From Aquificaceae bacterium (GTDB lineage: Bacteria; Aquificota; Aquificia; Aquificales; Aquificaceae): 7,329 bases of DNA. Where the stretch lies: NCBI GenBank assembly GCA_026982025.1, contig JALSHX010000284.1, positions 1 to 7,329 of the forward strand, read 5' to 3'. Made by a program: the position numbers and the translations under genes. The notes below the pieces were generated by a model that was given only the letters and a program-made list of their open reading frames with translations, was not told where the DNA came from and searched no databases. Every line of letters starts with the position of its first letter. Position 1 is the stretch's first letter. Shown in pieces: positions 1 to 5,340 of the stretch.

Positions 1-232
1 GAATTATGATGGCTTTACACTAATCTTCTTTGAATCACCGACACGAATCCTCAAAACCCTTGGTCTCTTTGAGGAGGTGTTTCCCGATTCAGACCTGTGC
101 GTTGCGAGGGAGCTGACCAAGATTCACGAGGAATACCTGAGAGGGAAGCCCGGCGAGATTCTCAAGCACCTGAAAGCTAAAAAACGTATAAAGGGTGAGC
201 TAATTTTACTTGCAAGGCTCAACCATCATTAG
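1..232 (+). CDS. rsmI: 16S rRNA 2'-O-ribose methyltransferase RsmI, C-terminal fragment (5' end outside window)
   Basis: The first full codon begins at base 2 and the frame stays open for 76 codons to a TAG at 230-232. The visible protein contains IFFESPTRIL, then VARELTKIHEEYLRGKPGEI, and ends KGELILLARLNHH. These are the C-terminal hallmarks of RsmI, the SAM-dependent enzyme that 2'-O-methylates C1402 of 16S rRNA in the decoding centre. FFESPxRI and the ARELTKxxEE stretch are very conserved in that family. The protein ends soon after the GELxLL strand, so it is the short form without the extra C-terminal region of the E. coli enzyme. The N-terminal SAM-binding part lies upstream of the window. 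The gene converges on tatA with only 9 bp between stop codons. Identification is by motif recognition and the fragment is short, but the motifs are distinctive. Confidence 0.88.
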   Translation, partial: NYDGFTLIFFESPTRILKTLGLFEEVFPDSDLCVARELTKIHEEYLRGKPGEILKHLKAKKRIKGELILLARLNHH

Positions 233-243
233 GTTGGAGCCTT
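214..243. terminator. Hairpin spanning the convergent rsmI and tatA stop codons, candidate shared terminator
   Basis: AAGGCTCAACC (214-224) is followed by a 7-nt loop (225-231) and GGTTGGAGCCTT (232-243). This makes an 11-bp stem with one bulged G. The structure contains the end of rsmI, the 9-bp gap and most of the tatA stop codon, so both transcripts would carry it. On the + strand it is followed after a few bases by a run of five T (250-254 region). On the minus strand no T-run follows. It may therefore act as an intrinsic terminator mainly for rsmI and as a 3'-end stabilising stem for tatA. The base pairing is seen directly; the function is inferred. Confidence 0.5.
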
Positions 244-469
244 AGCCGGTTTTTGCTGATTCCTTAGACTCTTCCACCTCCTCCGCCTTAACTTCTTTAA
301 TCTTTTTCTCTTCCTCTTCAATCTCTCCCGAGAGCGCCTTCTTAAAGTTCCTTATGCCTGACCCAAGAGCCTTTCCTGCCTCAGGCAGACGGGAGGCACC
401 GAAAAGAACGAAAACTATTGCAAGGATAATCAAAAGTTCCGGCAGAGAGATGTTTCCTATAAACGGCAT
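242..469 (-). CDS. tatA: Sec-independent protein translocase subunit TatA
   Basis: This 75-residue protein is the TatA/E type subunit of the twin-arginine translocase, which oligomerises in the inner membrane to carry folded proteins across. It has a short N-terminus and one transmembrane helix at about residues 9-24. The signature hinge Phe-Gly at 23-24 is followed by [12 protein letters not shown], then an amphipathic helix ending IRNFKKAL at about 39-46, and a highly charged Glu/Lys tail. The FG hinge and FKKA favour TatA over TatB; the Glu at residue 11 is seen in many TatA proteins outside enterobacteria. The ATG at 469-467 has a strong Shine-Dalgarno sequence (AGGAGG, 481-476) six bases upstream. 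The gene lies 31 bp downstream of the small CC-terminal gene on the same strand, so it is probably the last gene of the cstA cluster. No tatC is in the window. Confidence 0.93.
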   Translation of the reverse strand: MPFIGNISLPELLIILAIVFVLFGASRLPEAGKALGSGIRNFKKALSGEIEEEEKKIKEVKAEEVEESKESAKTG

Positions 470-500
470 CTCATTCCTCCTGTCTAATTAATATAACAGC

Positions 501-743
501 TCAGCAACATCTTATCCACTCAAGAGGAGATCTGCTAATTCCCATTTTCCTGTGCCACTTGTGGAAGTCCTCAAGGAGAAAGGGAACTGCCTCAAGTAAG
601 AACAAACGGTACGGATTGGGTATTCCGAAGTAGTCAAGGAAAAGGAAAAACATAAAAACCTCGTCAAGGTCCCTTGCACTCCTTTTAAGCTCCTGACCGA
701 ACTTGAGCCTGTAAAACTCCTTCAGAATTTCCGAAAGCTTCAA
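501..743 (-). CDS. Small Cys-Cys-terminal protein (cory-CC-star-like), probable partner of the CstA transporter
   Basis: This 80-residue basic/aromatic protein starts with TTG (743-741) and ends Arg-Cys-Cys immediately before TGA. Visible features are a helical N-terminus, a hydrophobic stretch [20 protein letters not shown] (about 25-44), the motif [21 protein letters not shown] split as FHKWHRKMG (60-68) and SRSPLE (70-75), and the terminal CC. From memory this combination (IPNP, FHxWHRxMG, SPL, terminal RCC) matches the small family called 'cory-CC-star protein'; I could not check this. In E. coli, CstA and BtsT are followed by the unrelated-looking small proteins YbdD/YjiX (Sel_put family), which also end in RCC and are linked to pyruvate uptake. 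By position and shared C-terminus it may play a similar accessory role, which is inference. No signal peptide is seen. The start overlaps the cstA stop, indicating translational coupling. Confidence 0.75.
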   Translation of the reverse strand: MKLSEILKEFYRLKFGQELKRSARDLDEVFMFFLFLDYFGIPNPYRLFLLEAVPFLLEDFHKWHRKMGISRSPLEWIRCC

Positions 744-2419
744 GCCCTTTCCTCCCTCACCGCTCCTGCTCTCAACGCCCTGAAAGATTCAAGGATAATA
801 AGTATTTCAAGAACGAGGACAATTCCGCTCACAAAACTCAGGAGCATGTCTCCCTTTTTGAAGTTGGAAACCATGTTCATTGCCATTGCGGTGGATGTAA
901 TGATGAGAACACCCACGAGCGGAATTAAAATCGGAGCGGTCGGCTTTCTTGAGGCTTTCAAGTATAAAAAGGTAACGAGCAGTGCAAGTCCTGCAAGGAG
1001 CTGATTTGCTGCACCAAAGACGGGCCACAGTAGAAGTCCGCCCTTACCCCCTTCCTTAGCAAGCACGAGAGCCATTGATGTGATAACCGCTATTCCCGAT
1101 GCTGTCCACTTTCCTTTAAGAGGCTTCATTCCGTAAATGCTTCCCAGTTCGTTGAGAATGTACCTCTGAATTCTGACGCTGGTGTCCATGGTGGTCGCGG
1201 CAAAGAGAACTATAAGGGTAGCTATGAGGGTTTTTGAAATCTCCTGAGAAAAGCCGAGGCTTGAGATGAGGTTGGCTCCGCCCTCAACTACAGCAGGTAC
1301 TGCGGAGCCTTTAATTGAAGCCCAGTTTGAGTAGAGGTTTGTAAACCTGTCGGAGGCAAACATGGTTAGACCTGCGGTGCATGCAATAATTACGGCTACA
1401 GCAAGACTGCTCTCTCCAAGGAATCCGAGATAACCCACAGTGCGGGCGTCTCCTTCCTTTGATAGTTGTTTTGATGTTGTTCCGGAAGAGACGAGGGCGT
1501 GAAATCCGCTGAGGGCGCCGCATGCTATGGTTATAAAAAGGAATGGAAACATGGGAGGTGCACCTTCGGGAGAAAGGTTAACTGCAGGTGCGGATACCTG
1601 AGGGTTGGCAATAACAGCTCCGAGATATATCAGAAGTAGAAGAATAATAACCTGCAGTCCGTTTAAAAAGTCCCTCGGCTGAAGGAGAAGCCAGACCGGG
1701 AGGGAAGAAGCAAAAAATGTGTAAACAAAGAGAATAACTATCCAGAGCATAATTGGTTCAATACCCAGTAAACCAGCCATACCTTTGATTTCCACCGGAA
1801 AGAGGGTTCCCAGATATATGGAGGCGTATAGAAGAAAGAGGAAAACGACGGTGGGAATGATGAAGTTTACCCTCAATCTGTAAACGCTCATACCAAAGAG
1901 CAGGGCGAGAGGAATAATAGTCCACGCCGGTATCACGCTTTGGGGGAACTTAATAAAGAGAAGGGCAATCACATAGGCAAATACAGCATTGACGAGAATA
2001 GCAAGGGCAAGAATGAGAAGAAGAAATAAGACCCGTGCCCGCTCTCCCGCATACTCTCCCAGTATTGTTCCTATTGACCTTCCCTTATGGCGGATTGAGG
2101 TAAAGAGAGCACCGAAGTCGTGAACCGCTCCAACAAACACCGCACCCAGAACCACCCACAGAAGTGCGGGAACCCATCCCCAGATAACTGCTATTGCCGG
2201 TCCAACGATGGGTCCTGCTCCCGTTATTGAGGTGAAGTGGTGTCCCAGAAGAATCCACTTATTGGTGGGAACATAATCAACTCCGTCTTCAAACTCCTTT
2301 GCGGGAGTTTTCCTCTCATCTTCAAGACCGTAAACCTTGCTTGACAGGTACTTTGAGTAGATGAAGTATCCGAAAACATACATAAAAAGGGCAAACAGGA
2401 CGAGACCTATCGCATTCAT
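740..2419 (-). CDS. cstA: CstA/BtsT-family carbon starvation protein, predicted pyruvate or peptide transporter
   Basis: This 559-residue polytopic inner-membrane protein belongs to the CstA family (peptide/pyruvate : cation symporters; E. coli CstA and BtsT carry pyruvate). Diagnostic motifs in order are [20 protein letters not shown] (45-64) followed by [11 protein letters not shown] (65-75), [10 protein letters not shown] (97-106), QPRDFLNG (247-254), [20 protein letters not shown] (300-319) and [13 protein letters not shown] (465-477). I see roughly 14-16 hydrophobic segments, starting with residues 4-22. It is shorter than the E. coli proteins (about 700 residues), as in many non-enteric CstA homologues. 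The ATG at 2419-2417 is the only start that keeps the first membrane helix. It has no Shine-Dalgarno sequence at normal spacing, but a perfect TATAAT lies 11 bp upstream, so the mRNA may be almost leaderless. It heads the minus-strand cluster with the CC-terminal gene and tatA. The exact substrate cannot be read from sequence. Confidence 0.93.
   Translation of the reverse strand: MNAIGLVLFALFMYVFGYFIYSKYLSSKVYGLEDERKTPAKEFEDGVDYVPTNKWILLGHHFTSITGAGPIVGPAIAVIWGWVPALLWVVLGAVFVGAVHDFGALFTSIRHKGRSIGTILGEYAGERARVLFLLLILALAILVNAVFAYVIALLFIKFPQSVIPAWTIIPLALLFGMSVYRLRVNFIIPTVVFLFLLYASIYLGTLFPVEIKGMAGLLGIEPIMLWIVILFVYTFFASSLPVWLLLQPRDFLNGLQVIILLLLIYLGAVIANPQVSAPAVNLSPEGAPPMFPFLFITIACGALSGFHALVSSGTTSKQLSKEGDARTVGYLGFLGESSLAVAVIIACTAGLTMFASDRFTNLYSNWASIKGSAVPAVVEGGANLISSLGFSQEISKTLIATLIVLFAATTMDTSVRIQRYILNELGSIYGMKPLKGKWTASGIAVITSMALVLAKEGGKGGLLLWPVFGAANQLLAGLALLVTFLYLKASRKPTAPILIPLVGVLIITSTAMAMNMVSNFKKGDMLLSFVSGIVLVLEILIILESFRALRAGAVREERA
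744..757 (-). promoter_or_regulatory. Ribosome binding site that fixes the TTG start of the CC-terminal gene
   Basis: Read on the minus strand, AGGGAGGA lies within the last cstA codons, with GGAGG at 755-751. It stands seven bases before the TTG at 743-741. The TTG shares bases with the cstA TGA stop (742-740) in a four-base TTGA junction, the TTG equivalent of the common ATGA overlap. No in-frame ATG occurs nearby that would keep the conserved N-terminus, so the TTG is the favoured start. The strong site and the overlap together suggest that ribosomes finishing cstA re-initiate here. Confidence 0.7.
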
Positions 2420-2446
2420 TTCTAAAGGAAATTATATTACCTTCTT
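2420..2446. promoter_or_regulatory. 27-bp divergent cstA/thiO spacer with a shared palindromic -10 region
   Basis: The two start codons face away from each other with only 27 bp between them. The centre is ATTATATTA (2431-2439), an odd palindrome. On the minus strand it gives a perfect TATAAT (2436-2431); on the plus strand it gives TATATT (2433-2438, five of six consensus matches). Usual -10 to +1 spacing would place transcription starts near 2424 (cstA, leader about 5 nt) and near 2445 (thiO, leader about 2 nt). Neither start codon has a properly spaced Shine-Dalgarno sequence, in contrast to the tatA, CC-terminal and beta-helix genes. No clear -35 hexamer is visible; it would have to fall inside the opposite gene's first codons. 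Confidence 0.55.
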
Positions 2447-3514
2447 ATGAAGGTCCTCGTTATCGGCAGCGGAATCGTAGGTCTTTCAACAGCCCTTGAG
2501 CTTGCCCTTGCGGGACACAGCGTCAGGGTCATCACGAGGAACTACGAAGAGGGATCCTCGTGGGTTGCAGGCGGAATGCTCGCACCCTTTTCTGAAATGC
2601 TTATGGGAGACCTCCTTGACTTTTCCCTCCTCAGCCTTGACCTTTATGATGACTATGTTAAGAGGCTTGAGGAGGTTTCAAGGGTAAGCCTCTTTTACGA
2701 GGGAAGCTCTGCAATTCTCAGGCTTGCACTCACCCCTGAAGAAAGGGAATCCCTTGAGGAGTACGCCCGGAAAGTAGAGGAAAAGGGCTTCAGCGTCGTA
2801 AGGCTCACAGAAGCAGAGGCGAGGGAGGCGGAACCCCATCTTGGAAAGGGTGTTGAAGGTGCTTATATCTTTGAACAGGAGGGGAATGTGGATGCGGAGC
2901 GTCTCATGGACGCCCTCCTGTTTGCAATGGAGAACCTCAAGGTAAAGATTGAGGTTGATGATATTTATAAAGTTTCTTTAAAAGACCGCGCCGTAGGCGC
3001 GGTGGTCGGGTACAAAAAAGAATATCATGCGGACTTTTATGTTCTTGCCCCCGGCGCATGGGCACGCTCTCTAATGGATGTTCCTGTTTATCCCAACAAG
3101 GGACAGATTTTGAGGGCGAAGGGTGTTGAAATAAGCAGGGTAATATTTTCCGGGAGGGCTTACATTATTCCCAAGGACGGCTACCTCCTTGTGGGTGCAA
3201 CATCGGAGGATGCTGGGTTTGACACGAGGGTGACCCTTGAAGGCGCAAGGACGCTCACCTCTGGAGCTCTGGATGTTGTTCCCGCCCTCGCCGATGCGGA
3301 GCTCGTGAGCATCAGGACAGGCTTCAGACCAGCCACACCCGACGAGAAGCCTGTTTTTGACCTTGGCGATAACTACGCTCTCCTGACGGGCCACTACAGG
3401 AACGGTATTCTCTGGGCGCCCGCAACCGCAAAGATGGTTCTTGACTACCTTGAAACCTCTGAGGTCTCTCCCTACTTCAGGGTCTTCTCCCCCTCAAGAT
3501 TCGCCTCAGAATGA
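2447..3514 (+). CDS. thiO: Glycine oxidase ThiO, FAD-dependent, thiamine (thiazole) biosynthesis
   Basis: This 355-residue flavoprotein of the D-amino-acid oxidase (DAO) fold is predicted to oxidise glycine to iminoglycine, the precursor used with ThiS/ThiG to build the thiazole ring of thiamine. The N-terminus carries the FAD dinucleotide-binding motif GSGIVG (7-12) after a beta strand, so the ATG at 2447 is clearly the start. The ThiO-specific GSSWVAGGMLAP (36-47) follows, then PNKGQILRAK (216-225), ATSEDAGFDT (251-260), GFRPATPDEKP (292-302) and GHYRNGILWAPATA (315-328). Arg294 in GFRP is, by family knowledge, the expected carboxylate-binding arginine. The end FSPSRF resembles the usual ThiO terminus. 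It is divergent from cstA and overlaps the next, convergent gene by 38 bp. No other thi genes are in the window. A general DAO-family amine oxidase is the main alternative. Confidence 0.92.
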   Translation: MKVLVIGSGIVGLSTALELALAGHSVRVITRNYEEGSSWVAGGMLAPFSEMLMGDLLDFSLLSLDLYDDYVKRLEEVSRVSLFYEGSSAILRLALTPEERESLEEYARKVEEKGFSVVRLTEAEAREAEPHLGKGVEGAYIFEQEGNVDAERLMDALLFAMENLKVKIEVDDIYKVSLKDRAVGAVVGYKKEYHADFYVLAPGAWARSLMDVPVYPNKGQILRAKGVEISRVIFSGRAYIIPKDGYLLVGATSEDAGFDTRVTLEGARTLTSGALDVVPALADAELVSIRTGFRPATPDEKPVFDLGDNYALLTGHYRNGILWAPATAKMVLDYLETSEVSPYFRVFSPSRFASE

Positions 3515-5231
3515 GAACAGCCGGCGTTAAAAGAATCATGATCCACTGACCCGCCGTAGCCGAACTGCATCCGGTTGCATTTTCGCCTCCTCCACCTCCC
3601 GAGGAGGGACCGCAACCCGCGGGTGAGGGTTCACCGTCACCTCCTATGTAAGTAAAGGTGGCACTGCAGGTGGTATCCGCACTTATTCCCGTTAGTGTGC
3701 AGGAGGTGGAGGTCCCGCAGGAGGCACAGGCATCACCCCAGCCGTCAAACCTGCTGTTAACGAGCCCGGAAATCTCAAGGGTTATATTTGCACCCTTGTC
3801 AACTTTTCTTGTGCAGGTGAATCCGCAATCAATGGTGGGCGGGCTGTCATTGCTCCTCACCGTTCCTATCCCCGTCCCGCCCTTTGTCACAGACAGAACA
3901 TAACCAAACTCGTACGCCCCAGCGTCAATGTCTGTTGAGCCCGATACTCCTGTACCGTCGCCATCAATTGGTCTTGGAGTACCTTCATAATCCACTCCGG
4001 GAACCGTAAAACCCGATCCAGTTGGAGGTGTGTCTCCAATGTCAATTGCTGATGATGTTTCACCGATGTCAAGGTCTGACGGAGGATTTTTAAAGGCGGG
4101 ATCTGTTGTTTTATTACCAGTTTTTGTCGGTGTGGCTCCGTTCACAATAACATCATTAACAGGATCAGGTCCGTGGACATTGCTCACTATCTCTACTGTA
4201 ACACCAGCACCAACGGTATTAATATAAAGATCGTCCCCTCCTCCTGAGGAGGTGTTATTCCAGAAGATGTTGTTATAAGTATATGCTTCACCCGAAGGGT
4301 CGGTTATATCAATATAAGCACCCCCGCCATTAACCGGAGTTAGGCTTCCATCACCGTTGCTATATACGGTATTGTTGATCAGACCCACCTTTCCCGCACC
4401 GATACTCCAATAAGCTCCACCCCCCAAATTTCTGGAGGTATTGTCGTATATTAAATTATTCACGAAAGCCACTGATGCGCCACCTGTTCCATAAATAGCA
4501 CCTCCATTTGTGTCCGCAGAATTATTGAAGAAGGCAGAAAACTCTACTTTAACCGTTGATGAACCCTGTACCGTTGCGCTAATTCCCCCGCCGTTGCCTG
4601 TTCCTCCGGACGCCCTGTTATTTGAAAATTTGGAATTCTGGATAGTGAGGTTATTTGCATTCACATAAACAGCTCCTCCCTCCTGTGCCTGATTGTTGTC
4701 AAATATTGAGTTTCTGATTGTTACATTAGCATTTGTTTCATTAAACCAGAGTGCACCTCCCCTTACTGCCCGATTGTTTATAAACTCGCAACTTTCAATT
4801 GTGAAGGCGGTTATCTGTGAAGATGCGCTGTCGGAAGAAATTTTTAATGCTCCCCCGTTATCCGATGAAGTATTACCGCCTTTAAAGATAATGTTTCTAA
4901 TAATCACATTTCCCGATGCTGTGATGTCAAGAATTTGAACACCTGCTGAGGAAGCATCAAGGACTGGCTTATTTGAAGGATCGCTTGCCTCAATAATGAC
5001 TCCGTCAATACTTGAACCCGTTATGGTTGCTCCGATTGTATATGTTCCCGGCATAAGCTTTATTGTGTCCTCTCCCGGACTTGAGGAGCTTGCTGTGTTG
5101 GTTATTGCAGTTTGCAGGGTGCAGGGATCCGTCTCGGTGCACGGTGCAATCGGATCTCCTGAAGGACTTGCATAGAAAGTCGCACCGAACAGTGTTCCGC
5201 CAAGGAGCGGAAAGGCTATTAAGAACTTCAT
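3477..5231 (-). CDS. Exported beta-helix protein with Pmp-like repeats, choice-of-anchor-Q-like region and Cys-type C-terminal sorting signal
   Basis: This 584-residue protein is predicted to be exported and surface- or envelope-anchored. A Sec signal peptide covers residues 1 to about 17-21 (MKFLIAFPLLGGTLFGA). It is followed by a CSLREA-like start of a beta-helix (PCTLQTAI at 36-43, then DTIKLMPGTY). Residues about 110-340 form a right-handed parallel beta-helix with Pmp-like FxNN...GGA repeats. Residues about 286-442 resemble the choice-of-anchor Q region, ending DYEGTPRP (414-421) and DIDAGAYEF (434-442). Residues 443-528 look like a bacterial repeat domain (LSVTKGGTGIGTV, FDGWG) with six cysteines (469, 473, 502, 505, 511, 522). 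The tail is PSPAG, Gly-rich linker, Cys555-Ser, hydrophobic helix and RRILRGRRP. GGGGAGG (5245-5239) stands seven bases before the ATG. The substrate or ligand is unknown; no enzymatic motif was recognised and there is no autotransporter barrel. Confidence 0.88.
   Translation of the reverse strand: MKFLIAFPLLGGTLFGATFYASPSGDPIAPCTETDPCTLQTAITNTASSSSPGEDTIKLMPGTYTIGATITGSSIDGVIIEASDPSNKPVLDASSAGVQILDITASGNVIIRNIIFKGGNTSSDNGGALKISSDSASSQITAFTIESCEFINNRAVRGGALWFNETNANVTIRNSIFDNNQAQEGGAVYVNANNLTIQNSKFSNNRASGGTGNGGGISATVQGSSTVKVEFSAFFNNSADTNGGAIYGTGGASVAFVNNLIYDNTSRNLGGGAYWSIGAGKVGLINNTVYSNGDGSLTPVNGGGAYIDITDPSGEAYTYNNIFWNNTSSGGGDDLYINTVGAGVTVEIVSNVHGPDPVNDVIVNGATPTKTGNKTTDPAFKNPPSDLDIGETSSAIDIGDTPPTGSGFTVPGVDYEGTPRPIDGDGTGVSGSTDIDAGAYEFGYVLSVTKGGTGIGTVRSNDSPPTIDCGFTCTRKVDKGANITLEISGLVNSRFDGWGDACASCGTSTSCTLTGISADTTCSATFTYIGGDGEPSPAGCGPSSGGGGGENATGCSSATAGQWIMILLTPAVLILRRILRGRRP
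3480..3629 (-). other. C-terminal sorting signal of the beta-helix protein (residues 535-584)
   Basis: The segment reads PSPAGCGPSSGGGGG, a short ENATG spacer, Cys555-Ser, a hydrophobic stretch of about 16 residues containing a proline, and the basic end RRILRGRRP. Gly-rich linker, single Cys, membrane helix and Arg cluster form the usual tripartite layout of CTERM sorting signals cut by intramembrane proteases (GlyGly-CTERM/rhombosortase, MYXO- and Synerg-CTERM types). It aligns residue by residue with the tail encoded at 5344-5475. The basic end is encoded inside the overlap with thiO. The class of signal is inferred and its exact family is not assigned. Confidence 0.7.
4221..4880 (-). repeat. 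Eight Pmp-like FxNN/GGA beta-helix repeats
   Basis: Within residues about 118-337 of the beta-helix protein, units recur at roughly 25-30 residue spacing: NGGALKI, EFINNRAVRGGALWF, IFDNNQAQEGGAVYV, KFSNNRASGG...GGGISA, AFFNNSADTNGGAIYG, LIYDNTSRNLGGGAYW, TVYSNGD...NGGGAYI and IFWNNTSSGGGDDLYI. Paired FxxN and GGA[ILV] motifs are the mark of chlamydial Pmp-type repeats, and each unit fits one helical rung. The repeats are diverged at DNA level, so they are not a recent tandem amplification. Confidence 0.75.
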
Positions 5232-5250
5232 TACATAACCTCCCCAATAA

Positions 5251-5288
5251 TAATATTCACGTATACGGTTATTTGTTTGTGAATATTA
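5251..5288. repeat. Perfect 10-bp inverted repeat upstream of the beta-helix gene
   Basis: TAATATTCAC (5251-5260) and GTGAATATTA (5279-5288) are exact reverse complements separated by 18 bp. The near arm ends 19 bp before the beta-helix start codon and 5 bp before its Shine-Dalgarno sequence. The arms are AT-rich with an internal AATATT palindrome. It could be a dimeric-regulator operator with arm centres 28 bp apart, or a leader stem near the ribosome binding site. The repeat is seen directly; the role is unknown. Confidence 0.5.
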
Positions 5289-5305
5289 CCACATGGTATA
5301 TGGAA

Positions 5306-5332
5306 GGGGTCCCCATGAAATAAGGAGACCCC
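5306..5332 (-). terminator. Stem-loop downstream of the propeller-like gene, candidate terminator or 3' processing hairpin
   Basis: Read on the minus strand, GGGGTCTCC (5332-5324), a 9-nt loop and GGGGACCCC (5314-5306) form a nine-base-pair stem with one G-U pair. It begins 8 nt after the TAG stop at 5341-5343. On the plus strand the same position would be a C-A mismatch, so the structure suits minus-strand RNA. The U-tract after it is poor (TTCC then mixed bases). It may be a weak or Rho-assisted terminator, or a stem that separates expression of the two surface-protein genes. Confidence 0.45.
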
Positions 5333-5340
5333 GGGCATTC

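Noticed and set aside
501..503. TGA stop after Cys-Cys as a possible selenocysteine codon
   Set aside because: Some CstA-linked small proteins end in Cys-Sec, but here the conserved CC is already complete before TGA. Reading through adds only about eight poorly conserved residues into the tatA ribosome site, and no SECIS-like stem is evident.
3071..3394. 107-codon minus-strand open frame inside thiO
   Set aside because: It lies antisense to well-conserved ThiO motifs and has no recognisable protein features; it is a shadow of the real gene.
3477..5231. Beta-helix protein as an autotransporter adhesin
   Set aside because: Pmp-like repeats suggested it, but the C-terminus is a single hydrophobic helix with an Arg tail and there is no outer-membrane barrel domain.
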